A DNA stretch of 64,000 nt from Corallococcus coralloides DSM 2259 (lineage in GTDB: Bacteria > Myxococcota > Myxococcia > Myxococcales > Myxococcaceae): the NCBI RefSeq assembly GCF_000255295.1, contig NC_017030.1:9832328-9896327 (forward strand), in the 5' to 3' direction. Position 1 is the first letter of the stretch; every line of letters starts with the position of its first letter. The position numbers and the translations under genes were made by a program. Below the pieces are notes generated by a model. That model worked only from the letters and a program-made list of their open reading frames with translations, was not told where the DNA came from and did not search any database. Shown here in pieces: positions 8,442 to 16,134 of this stretch.

Positions 8442-8475
8442 CCCCGGAGCATCCCCGGAGCTTTGGGCTCCGGGG
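8442..8475 (-). terminator. Probable terminator after the M23 peptidase gene
   Basis: A perfect 9-bp GC-rich stem pairs 8453-8461 with 8467-8475 around a 5-base loop. A second copy of the same arm (ccccggagc) lies at 8442-8450, so two alternative stems are possible. On the minus strand the structure is followed by a short AATTTT run. It sits 13 bases past the M23 stop and before the sigma gene. Confidence 0.5.
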
Positions 8476-8487
8476 ACGACCCCCGCG

Positions 8488-10410
8488 CTACCGGAAGTTC
8501 GCTTCCCAGGCAATCAGCCGCAGGTCCCCGCCGCCCGTGCCCGTCGTCAGGCGCACGGCGGTGATGACGAAGCGGGTGCCCACGGCGGTGGGGGTGGCGG
8601 CCAGGCCGGACACGATGGCGCCCGCGCGCTCCTTGCCGGAGCGGTGCACCTTGCCCTCCAGGTCCACGTCCCAGGTGTAGACGCGCAGGTTGCCCGTGGT
8701 GTCACGCACCGGGGTCACCAGGTGCTGGGCCCCCACGCGCGCCGAGCCCACCTCCAGGATGGCCTCACCGTCCTCGTGGTCCCGGCGCACGAACTGTCCG
8801 GCCGCCGAGACGTCGAAGGAGATGTTGCGCAGCACGCCGTTGGTGAGGCGCACGCTGGCCACCACCATGTCGCGCACGCTGTTGCCAATGGTGACGGTGC
8901 TGATGGACACGTCCGTCACCGCGCCCGCCAGGTGGGTGCCCCGCTGGATGAGCGTCTTCTGCGGGGTGATTTCCCACGCCGTCAGGCTCAGGTTGCCCGA
9001 GGGCGTGCGCACCGCGGTGACGACGCCGGTGAAGCGGCCCACGTCCCCGTCCACGCGGCCGTTGAGGATGGGCGTCAGCGCCACCTTCGTCGCCTCCTCG
9101 CCGAAGCCGTTGCCCATGCGGGTCACCGTGTCATTCGTCGCGGACGTCTCCCAGGTGCTGACCTTCAGGTGGCCCGTGGAGTCGCGGATGGCGCTCACCA
9201 CGCCCAGTCCCGACGGCAGGGCCGCGAGGTTGATTTCCGTCGCGTTCGCGTCGCCGCCGGCCTCGCCCATGCGCTCGAAGGCGCCGTTCGAGGCGACCCG
9301 CCAGGCGATGAGCTTGAGGTTCCCGCTCCCGTCCCGCAGCGCCGTCACCACGTCGCGCGTGCTGCTGCTGCCAGGGTGGGCCATGGCGATGGAGGTCGCC
9401 GCGCCCGCGGAGGCGTCATGCAGCTTCGTGAACTCGCCATCCGGCGCCAGCTGCCACGAGTTCATCGCCAGCCGCCCCGTCACGTCCCGCGTGGCCGTCA
9501 CCACCATGCTGCCCGAGGCCGCCATGGCCACCTCCAGCGCCGGGTCCCCGGTGATGTCGCCCCGGCGCAGCAGCGGATCCGGGTGGATGGCGGAGGGGAA
9601 CAGGTTCAGCGCCTCGTTCTGCATCGGGGCGAAGCCAATGGACGAGTTGTGGTCCGCATTCCCGCTCTTCCGCCACGCATGGGAGAAGGGCAGCGGCAGG
9701 GACGTGCCCACCGTCGTCTCGCTCGTCATGGGCTGCAGGTGCACGTGCAGGTGGGGATGCGCGGAAGCGCCGGAGCTGCCCACGCGGCCCAGGAACTGCC
9801 CGCGCTTGATGCGCACGCGCTGCGCCGCGGGGACGATGACCTCCCGGGGCAGGTCCCCCACGCGGTCCTCCGCGTCATCCACATAGGTGTCGTTGAAGGG
9901 ACAGATCTCCTGCGGGACGCTCCCGGGCTGCAGGTGCGCGTAGAGGATGATCTTCCCATCGTCCGTGCGGACGTTCACGTGGTTGCCCGAGCGCGGGATG
10001 CGCAGCGGGTTGGAGGTGCGGCCCGGATGGGGCACGGAGTCGTTGCCGTGCACCGCCGGCTTGAGGCCCTCCGGGGCGTTGCGCCAGCAGGTGAGCACCT
10101 CGCCATCCGCGATGGCGGTGACGGGCAGCCCGTAGATGACCCAGTCGGAGTTCTTCGGGTCGGCCTCGTAGTCCGCGAAGGGAATCTTCACGCGGGTGAA
10201 GCGCTTCTCGTCGTCGTCGAAGCGCACGGCTTCCAGGTCCCGGTTGTGCGTGCCGTCGTGGTCGGTGCGGATCCACCAGTGGCTGCCCTCGGGAAGGTCC
10301 GCGCTGTTGCCGGGAAAGGCATACGTCTGCGCGGACGCGCCGAAGCCCAGGGTGGTGAAGGCCACGGCGGTGAGCCGGGCCACGGAACGAAGGCGTGGGG
10401 ACGGTGACAT
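8488..10410 (-). CDS. Secreted M23 metallopeptidase with seven C-terminal repeats
   Basis: A 640-aa exported protein. The start at 10410 has AGGAG seven bases upstream, then a signal peptide (RSVARLTAVAFTTLGFGASAQ). The first 280 residues contain an M23/LytM-type fold: GNHVNVRTDDG, YAHLQPG and the metal-site HPHLHVHL. The usual upstream HxxxxD metal ligand is not obvious, so activity is uncertain. Residues from about 300 to the end consist of seven similar units, each with a VVTAxRDxxGNLxxxxW core, for example VVTALRDGSGNLKLIAW and LVTPVRDTTGNLRVYTW. Seven such beta-rich units suggest a closed seven-bladed propeller, perhaps for binding cell-wall glycan or prey surfaces. M23 enzymes cut peptidoglycan cross-links; a predatory or autolytic role is inference. 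Confidence 0.8.
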   Translation of the reverse strand: MSPSPRLRSVARLTAVAFTTLGFGASAQTYAFPGNSADLPEGSHWWIRTDHDGTHNRDLEAVRFDDDEKRFTRVKIPFADYEADPKNSDWVIYGLPVTAIADGEVLTCWRNAPEGLKPAVHGNDSVPHPGRTSNPLRIPRSGNHVNVRTDDGKIILYAHLQPGSVPQEICPFNDTYVDDAEDRVGDLPREVIVPAAQRVRIKRGQFLGRVGSSGASAHPHLHVHLQPMTSETTVGTSLPLPFSHAWRKSGNADHNSSIGFAPMQNEALNLFPSAIHPDPLLRRGDITGDPALEVAMAASGSMVVTATRDVTGRLAMNSWQLAPDGEFTKLHDASAGAATSIAMAHPGSSSTRDVVTALRDGSGNLKLIAWRVASNGAFERMGEAGGDANATEINLAALPSGLGVVSAIRDSTGHLKVSTWETSATNDTVTRMGNGFGEEATKVALTPILNGRVDGDVGRFTGVVTAVRTPSGNLSLTAWEITPQKTLIQRGTHLAGAVTDVSISTVTIGNSVRDMVVASVRLTNGVLRNISFDVSAAGQFVRRDHEDGEAILEVGSARVGAQHLVTPVRDTTGNLRVYTWDVDLEGKVHRSGKERAGAIVSGLAATPTAVGTRFVITAVRLTTGTGGGDLRLIAWEANFR

Positions 10411-10530
10411 GGGGTTGCTCCTGATGGGTGGCGTCCGGCGGCCGTGATGGCCCACCGGTTTCGCGCCTGCCCCCACCCAACGGAAATGCCCCTTTTTTCC
10501 CCTCACCCCTCGCGCACGATTCCTCCGGCC

Positions 10531-10815
10531 TCAGTGCGGCGCCGGCCCCAGCCCGGCCGGCTCCACGTGCCCTTCCGCCTGCCCGGGCCGCGCGTGCATC
10601 AGCACGTCGATGCGCAGCTTGAGCCAGTCCATCCCGCGAGGCCCTTCGTAGTCATGCGCGGAGAAGTAGGTCGTCACCGTTCCCGCGCGCAGCATGAAGC
10701 GCGCCTCACGCCGCTGGTACGTCACGCGGAAGCCCTTCACCCGGCCCACCTCCACCAGGTCCCGCGTCATCGCCTTCGCCTGCCGCTCCGCTTCTTCCGC
10801 CCAATCCGAAGACAT
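10531..10815 (-). CDS. Small cytoplasmic protein of unknown function
   Basis: A 94-aa protein with no signal peptide. It has an acidic helical start (SSDWAEEAERQAKAM) and a beta-rich middle (GFRVTYQRREARFMLRAGTVTTYFSAHDYEGPRG), ending in a Pro/Gly tail. I do not recognise the family. It follows the histidine kinase gene on the same strand with 30 bases between them, so it may be co-transcribed with it. Codon usage is like that of its neighbours, supporting a real gene. Confidence 0.6.
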   Translation of the reverse strand: MSSDWAEEAERQAKAMTRDLVEVGRVKGFRVTYQRREARFMLRAGTVTTYFSAHDYEGPRGMDWLKLRIDVLMHARPGQAEGHVEPAGLGPAPH

Positions 10816-10845
10816 GGTCCTGCCCTCCCTGAAATCGCGTTCGCG

Positions 10846-12087
10846 CTACCCGACCACCACCGGCAGCGACAGCGCGAAGCTCGTACCGGTCCGGGCCGTG
10901 GAGACCACCTCCAGGGTGCCGCCATGCGCCTCCGCGATGCGCCGCGCGAGGTACAGGCCGATGCCCAACCCCTTGGAGCCCGGTCCCCGCGAGAAGCGCT
11001 CGAAGAGCGTGGACTGCTGTTCGGTCGGAATGCCCGTCCCCTGGTCGTTCACCGTCACGCGCACCCACGGCCCTTCTGGACGCGCCTGCGCTTGCAGGTG
11101 GATGTCCACGGGCTGCCCCGGCGGCGAGTGCTTGAGCGCGTTCGCCACCACGTTCTCCAGCACCTGCCGCACGCGGTCCGGATCCGCGACCGTCACCAGT
11201 TCCTCGGGCCCCTCGAAGCGCACCGGGTGCTCGGACGTGCTCGCGGTCGCGGCCAGCTCCCGCACCAGCCCCGTCAGGTCCACCGGCTGGGAACGCAGGC
11301 TGAAGAGGCCCTGGTCCAGGCGCCCCACATCGAGCAGGTCGTTGATGAGCCGCGTGAGGGAGCGCAGCGACGCGGCCGCGCCCGTCGCGTCCCGCAGGTC
11401 CTCCGGCTCATTGTTTCGCTGGGCCCGCCGCTGGATGAGCTGGATCCGGGCCTGGAGCGGCAGCAGGTGGTTGGCCATGTCGTGCGCGAGCACGGTGATG
11501 AGCTCCTCGGCCGCCTTGCGGCGGGCCTGCTTCACCGCCAGCTTCGTCAGCTCCTGCACCAGCTCCACGCGGTGGGCCACCATGCCCACCCAGCGCGCGA
11601 CGGCATGGAGGAAGCGCAGGTCGTGGTCGGTGAAGAAGTCGTTCCGGGCCGACGACACCGCCAGGACGCCTCGCGTCTCCATGCCGATGGGCAGCGGCAC
11701 CATCAGGGAGGAGCGCACCCCCAGCCGGTGCTTGATGCCGGGGAGCTCGTCCGGGTCCTCCTCCTGGTGACCGGTCATGAAGGGGGTCTCCGTCTCGTAC
11801 ACCTGGACCGCGCGTCCGCCGTTGGCCAGCGGCATCCGGTCCAAGCCCAGCGACTTCTGCAGGTGGGCCATGGGCGTCTGGCTGGTGCCCACCGCGACGA
11901 GGCTCTGGCTGCGCTGCTCGAAGAGGAAGACGTCCACCTTGTCGGCGTTCAGCAGCTCCGAGATGAGCTGGCCCGCGGTGTCCAGCGTGGGGCGCAGCTC
12001 GGCCGCGGGGAGGGCCAGCAGCTGCTCCAGCGCCCGCAGGCGGGGGTCCTCCCATCCACTGCCCATTCCTGGGTTCTCGTCGCTCAC
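10846..12087 (-). CDS. GAF-domain sensor histidine kinase (soluble)
   Basis: A 413-aa kinase with no membrane segment. Residues about 25-170 form a GAF-type sensor domain (TAGQLISELLNADKVDVFLFE ... LMVPLPIG ... GVLAVSS). The H-box is VLAHDMANHLLPLQARI, with the likely phospho-acceptor His just after the LA. The catalytic ATPase domain shows an N-box (ENVVANALKHSPPG), a G1 box (DQGTGIP), an F-region (FERFSRG) and a G2 box (GLGIGLYLARRIAEAHGG). The start is GTG at 12087. No response regulator gene is adjacent, so the partner is unknown, which is common among orphan kinases of myxobacteria. The GAF ligand cannot be read from sequence. Confidence 0.9.
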   Translation of the reverse strand: MSDENPGMGSGWEDPRLRALEQLLALPAAELRPTLDTAGQLISELLNADKVDVFLFEQRSQSLVAVGTSQTPMAHLQKSLGLDRMPLANGGRAVQVYETETPFMTGHQEEDPDELPGIKHRLGVRSSLMVPLPIGMETRGVLAVSSARNDFFTDHDLRFLHAVARWVGMVAHRVELVQELTKLAVKQARRKAAEELITVLAHDMANHLLPLQARIQLIQRRAQRNNEPEDLRDATGAAASLRSLTRLINDLLDVGRLDQGLFSLRSQPVDLTGLVRELAATASTSEHPVRFEGPEELVTVADPDRVRQVLENVVANALKHSPPGQPVDIHLQAQARPEGPWVRVTVNDQGTGIPTEQQSTLFERFSRGPGSKGLGIGLYLARRIAEAHGGTLEVVSTARTGTSFALSLPVVVG

Positions 12088-12190
12088 GCGACAACGGTGG
12101 GGACGCCTGCCGCCTCAAGCCACCCGGCGACCCGGGCGTCCCGAACGCGAGCCCCCGCGCCGCCCGGTCCCCTGCCCGCACATCAGGCGT

Positions 12191-12937
12191 TCAGACCATG
12201 CCGCCGTTGGCGCGGAGGACCTGCCCGTTGATCCACCCGCCCTCCGGCCCCACGAGGAACGCGACGGACGCGGCGATGTCCTCCGGGGTGCCCAGCCGCT
12301 CCAGGGGGTTCAGCTTCGCCATGCGCTCCACCAGCTCCGGGGACTTGCCGTCGAAGAAGAGCTCGGTGGCGGTGGGGCCGGGCGCCACGCAGTTGACGGT
12401 GATGTTCCGGCCGCGCAGCTCCTTGGAGAGGATGGCGGTCATCGTCTCCACGGCGGCCTTGGTGGCCGCGTAGACGCCGTAGTTCTCCATCCGCAGGCCA
12501 ATGACGCTGGTGGAGAAGTTGATGACGCGCCCACCGTCGCGCAGGCGGCGCGCGGCTTCACGCAGGCCGTTGAACGTGCCCTTGATGTTGACGGCCACGT
12601 GCTGGTCGAACAGCGCATCATCGAAGTCCGCGAAGCGGATGAACTTCCCGATGCCGGCGTTGTTCACCAGCACGTCCACGCCGCCGAACGCTTCTGTCGC
12701 CGCGTCGAACATCCGGGGGAAGGCGGTGGGGTCGGCGACATCCGCCTGGAGGCTCAAGGCCCGCCCGCCCGCGGCTTCAATCCTGCGCACCAGGGCCTCC
12801 GCCGCGTCCCGGCTGCCGGCGTAGTTGACGATGACGTTGAAGCCGTCGCGAGCGAGCCGCTCCGCCACCGCGGCGCCGATGCCGCGTGAGCCGCCCGTCA
12901 CGAGGGCCGTCTTCTTCTGCTGGGACCAGGTCGTCAT
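12191..12937 (-). CDS. SDR-family oxidoreductase (3-oxoacyl-ACP reductase-like)
   Basis: A 248-aa short-chain dehydrogenase/reductase. It has the cofactor motif TGGSRGIG (14-21), NNAG in the core, and YxxxK in YGVYAATKAAVE, preceded by the catalytic-Ser region STSVIG. It ends with the usual SVAFLVGPEGGWINGQVLRANGG block. The ATG at 12937 is chosen because GGAGAAG lies just upstream; the longer frame to 13060 would run across the promoter region. Classical SDRs of this type use NADP(H). The gene is divergent from a LysR regulator 122 bases away, the usual arrangement when the regulator controls the enzyme. The substrate is unknown. Confidence 0.9.
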   Translation of the reverse strand: MTTWSQQKKTALVTGGSRGIGAAVAERLARDGFNVIVNYAGSRDAAEALVRRIEAAGGRALSLQADVADPTAFPRMFDAATEAFGGVDVLVNNAGIGKFIRFADFDDALFDQHVAVNIKGTFNGLREAARRLRDGGRVINFSTSVIGLRMENYGVYAATKAAVETMTAILSKELRGRNITVNCVAPGPTATELFFDGKSPELVERMAKLNPLERLGTPEDIAASVAFLVGPEGGWINGQVLRANGGMV

Positions 12938-13059
12938 GGGGTCTTCTCCTCTGGGGTCCGCCGACGTCCGCGCTGGGCCGTCAGGTGAGGACAAGATGGA
13001 CCTTTCCGTGCCACGGATAATCGGCTTTGTTCCGGCATCACTGTTCGACAGGGCGGACA

Positions 13060-13950
13060 ATGGACCGGTTCGACGCCATGAAGGCCTTCACGCGCATCGT
13101 GGAGCGCCGGAGCTTCACGCAAGCCGCGAAGGACCTGAGTCTGCCGCGCTCGTCGGTGACGGACGCGGTGAAGCAGCTGGAGGAGCGGCTGGGGGTGCGG
13201 CTGCTCCAGCGCACCACGCGGCACGTGAGCCCCACGCTGGACGGCGAGGCGTACTACCAGCGCTGCGTGTCGCTGCTGGCGGACCTGGAGGAGGCGGACG
13301 CGGCGTTCGTGGGGGGCCAGCCGAAGGGGCTCGTGCGAGTGGATGTGCAGGGGACGCTGGCGCGCAGGGTCGTGCTGCCGCGGCTGCCGGAGTTCCTGGA
13401 GCGCTACCCGGGCATCGAGCTCTACATGAGCGAAGGCGACCGGCTGGTGGACCTGGTGCGCGAAGGCGTGGACTGCGTGCTGCGCGCGGGTGAGCCCAAG
13501 GACAGCGACATGGTGGCCCGCCGGGTGGCGCTGCTGGAGGAGGTGACGTGCGCGTCCCCGGCCTATCTGGCGCGGCACGGCGTGCCGGAGAGCATTGATG
13601 CGCTCCAGCAAGGGCACCGCATGGTGGGCTTCCGCTCGTCGCTGACGGGGAGCCTCATCCCGTTGGAGTTCCAGGTGGGCGGCGAGGTGCGCCACGTCGT
13701 GCTGCCCACCACGATGTCCGTGAACGGCGCGGAGACCTTCGTCGCCGCCGCGCGGCTGGGCTTGGGTCTCATCCAGGCGCCGCGCTACCGCCTGGAGGAG
13801 GACTTCGGGCGAGGCACGCTGGTGCCCGTGCTGCCCCAGCACCCTCCGACGCCCACGCCCGTGTCCCTGATGTACCCACGCAACCGGCAGCTGTCTCCGC
13901 GCGTGCGCGTCTTCATCGACTGGCTGACGCGGGGCTTCACCGCGCCTTGA
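13060..13950 (+). CDS. LysR-family transcriptional regulator
   Basis: A 296-aa LysR regulator with an N-terminal winged helix-turn-helix (FTRIVERRSFTQAAKDLSLPRSSVTDAVKQLEERLGVRLLQRTTR) and a C-terminal effector-binding domain (from about residue 90). The start ATG at 13060 opens MDRFDAMKAF, the typical family beginning. It belongs to the large subgroup that controls a divergent oxidoreductase, here the SDR gene. The 122-base gap between them should hold both promoters and the LysR binding site, although I could not fix a single T-N11-A box with confidence. The inducer is unknown. Confidence 0.9.
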   Translation: MDRFDAMKAFTRIVERRSFTQAAKDLSLPRSSVTDAVKQLEERLGVRLLQRTTRHVSPTLDGEAYYQRCVSLLADLEEADAAFVGGQPKGLVRVDVQGTLARRVVLPRLPEFLERYPGIELYMSEGDRLVDLVREGVDCVLRAGEPKDSDMVARRVALLEEVTCASPAYLARHGVPESIDALQQGHRMVGFRSSLTGSLIPLEFQVGGEVRHVVLPTTMSVNGAETFVAAARLGLGLIQAPRYRLEEDFGRGTLVPVLPQHPPTPTPVSLMYPRNRQLSPRVRVFIDWLTRGFTAP

Positions 13951-13962
13951 AGCTCGGAGCGC

Positions 13963-14535
13963 TCAGCGCAGCTTCATGCCCTTGGGACGCGCGAGCAGCC
14001 GGTCCACGTAGGCCTCCAGCTTCGGCCGGCCCGTCGCGCCACCCAGCATGCGCTGGTAGATGAACATGGAGCCGATCATCACGTCCGCGGCGGTGAACCA
14101 GTCACCGAAGAGGTAGGGCCCGTCACCCAGCTCGCGCTCCACGGCGTCCAGGGTGTGCGCGTACTCCGTCCACCCGCGCTGCGGCAGCAAGGGAACCTTC
14201 GCCATGTGGTCGCCCATGGACGGCTCCAGCTGCGACGTCGAGTACACCATCAGCGACAGGTACCGGCCGCGCTCCGGAGCATCCACCTTGGGCGCCAGCT
14301 TCGCCTGCGGATACCGGTCCGCGACGTAGAGACAGAGGGCCGCGTTCTCGAACACGCGCACAGCTCCGTCCACCAGCGCGGGCAGCTTGCCGGCAGGGTT
14401 CACCTGGAGGAACTCGGGCGACTTCTGCTCCCGCTTCTCCAGGTCGATGGGCACGATTTCGTACTCGACCCCCGCCTCGTCCAGCATCCACTTCGCGATG
14501 ACCGCCCGGCTGCGCGGATTGAAATAGAGCTTCAT
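13963..14535 (-). CDS. Glutathione S-transferase family protein
   Basis: A 190-aa GST-fold protein. The N-terminal thioredoxin-like domain (MKLYFNPRSRAVIAKWML ... VNPAGKLPALVDGAVRVFENAAL) includes the cis-Pro in KLPAL and the gamma-glutamyl contact region in ENAAL. The C-terminal helical domain has the ADVMIGSMF region that corresponds to the GST motif with the N-capping Asp. The start at 14535 is chosen because AAAGGTG precedes it; eight further codons upstream are open. It is convergent with the LysR gene, 12 bases apart. It probably conjugates or isomerises electrophiles with glutathione or another thiol; the substrate is unknown. Confidence 0.85.
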   Translation of the reverse strand: MKLYFNPRSRAVIAKWMLDEAGVEYEIVPIDLEKREQKSPEFLQVNPAGKLPALVDGAVRVFENAALCLYVADRYPQAKLAPKVDAPERGRYLSLMVYSTSQLEPSMGDHMAKVPLLPQRGWTEYAHTLDAVERELGDGPYLFGDWFTAADVMIGSMFIYQRMLGGATGRPKLEAYVDRLLARPKGMKLR

Positions 14536-14621
14536 GCAGGCACCTTTCGTGAGCACCACGTGGGACCGCCCCCGGACTCAACGCCCGGGGCGCGGACCGC
14601 ATTCGCTCACATCCGGTGCGT

Positions 14622-16112
14622 CTATGGCACGGCCTTCGTCGCGGGCGGCCCTGACTGCTGCGCGCCCAACTTCTGGAGCGCGGCCGCCGCGTTGGAGTTC
14701 TTCGGGTCCAGCTCCACGGCCTTGCGGTAGTTCGCGCGCGCCTGCTCCTTGTCGCCGACCGCGAGGTACGCCTCTCCCAGGCTGTCGTAGACGTTCCCCA
14801 CCTTCGGGAACATCTCCACGTTGAGCTTGAAGATTTCAACGGCATCCGCCGCGCGCTTCATCCGGAGCAGCTGGTAGCCCAGGCTGTTGAGCTCCCCGTC
14901 GGAGTAGTCATACGCCTCCGGCTTCGTGGCCTTCAGCTCGCGGTAGTGCGCGATGGTCTTCGCGATGGGCTCCTTGTCGAGCGTCTTGCTCAGCAGCTCC
15001 CGGATGCCCTCCCGGGGCGCCTTGGGCGGGATGCCGTGGAGCACGCTGAAGAGGCCGGCGGACAGCTCCTTGAGCTTGTCGCCGCGCGACGTGTTGTCCA
15101 GGAGGATGACCACCTCCTTGCCCACCGGCACGCGGTAGATGCGCGAGCTGAACCCGTTGATGCCGCCGCTGTGGCCGATGGTGGCGAGCACCGTCTTGCC
15201 GTCGTCCAGCGGCAGCGGGTCCATGGTCAGGCCAAAGCCGTAGTTCTCCAGGCCCGGCGTGAACATCTTCTGCTTCAGGGCCTCCGGCAGCAGCTTGTTC
15301 TCGTAGAGCGCGCGGTCCCAGCGGTAGAGGTCCTCCACCGTCGAGTACAGCGACCCGGCGGCATACGGCAGGGACATGTCCAGGTAGGCGGCGTTCACGT
15401 AGCCGTCCGGCGCGAGCTCGTAGCCGCTGGCCCGCTTGGGAAGCACCGTGGTGTAGACGTCGTAGCCGGAGTCCTTCATGCCCAGCGGCGTGAAGATGCG
15501 CTCCTGCACCGCCTGCGCGTACGGCTTGCCGGTGACGCGCTCGATGATGGCGCCCAAGAGGAAGTAGCCGGAGTTGTTGTAGGCGAACTTCGAGCCGGGC
15601 TCGAACTCCAGGTCCCCGCTGGCGAACTGCTTCACGAAGTCCGCGACGGTGTAGGGATTGCGCGACACCTTCGAGAAGAAGTCCGGCGCGTTCGTGTAGC
15701 TGGGAATGCCGGACGTGTGGTTGAGCAGGTGCGTGAGGGTGATGCGCGAGCCCGTGTCCTTGCGGTAGTCCGGCAAGGCCGACACCAGCGTGTCGTCGAG
15801 CTTCAGCTTCCCCTCCGCGACCAGCTGGAGGATGACCATCGCCGTGAACTGCTTGGTCACGGACGCGATGCGGAACTTCGTGTCCGGCGCGTTGGGCACG
15901 TTCCATTCGAAGTTGGCCTTGCCGTAGGCCTTCTTCAGGACGACGCCCTTTTCGTTGGCCACGAGCGCCACGCCGTTGAACTGGCGCAGCTGGTGGTACT
16001 GCGTCAGCAACTTGTCCAGCTCCTGCTGTCGCGTCGCGGCACCGGCGGCGACAGGGATGAACAGCAGGGACACGGCCAGCACGCCCAGCAGGCGCAACGG
16101 GTTCCAGGTCAT
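14622..16112 (-). CDS. Beta-lactamase-like serine hydrolase with C-terminal TPR
   Basis: A 496-aa exported protein: signal peptide (LLGVLAVSLLFIPVAAGAA), a class C beta-lactamase/DD-peptidase fold, and a C-terminal TPR pair. The active-site SxxK is SVTK at 84-87, the YxN motif is AYNNSG, and the third motif is HSGG in place of KTG, as in many esterase-like members. The C-terminal TPR segment (VEIFKLNVEMFPKVGNVYDSLGEAYLAVGDKEQARANYRKA) is typical of large serine hydrolases in this group. The gene lies 22 bases after the stop of a MecA-like PBP on the same strand, so the two are likely co-transcribed. It may be a D-aminopeptidase, esterase or beta-lactamase; sequence alone does not decide. Confidence 0.88.
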   Translation of the reverse strand: MTWNPLRLLGVLAVSLLFIPVAAGAATRQQELDKLLTQYHQLRQFNGVALVANEKGVVLKKAYGKANFEWNVPNAPDTKFRIASVTKQFTAMVILQLVAEGKLKLDDTLVSALPDYRKDTGSRITLTHLLNHTSGIPSYTNAPDFFSKVSRNPYTVADFVKQFASGDLEFEPGSKFAYNNSGYFLLGAIIERVTGKPYAQAVQERIFTPLGMKDSGYDVYTTVLPKRASGYELAPDGYVNAAYLDMSLPYAAGSLYSTVEDLYRWDRALYENKLLPEALKQKMFTPGLENYGFGLTMDPLPLDDGKTVLATIGHSGGINGFSSRIYRVPVGKEVVILLDNTSRGDKLKELSAGLFSVLHGIPPKAPREGIRELLSKTLDKEPIAKTIAHYRELKATKPEAYDYSDGELNSLGYQLLRMKRAADAVEIFKLNVEMFPKVGNVYDSLGEAYLAVGDKEQARANYRKAVELDPKNSNAAAALQKLGAQQSGPPATKAVP

Positions 16113-16134
16113 TTGGTCTCTCCCACGCGTGAGC

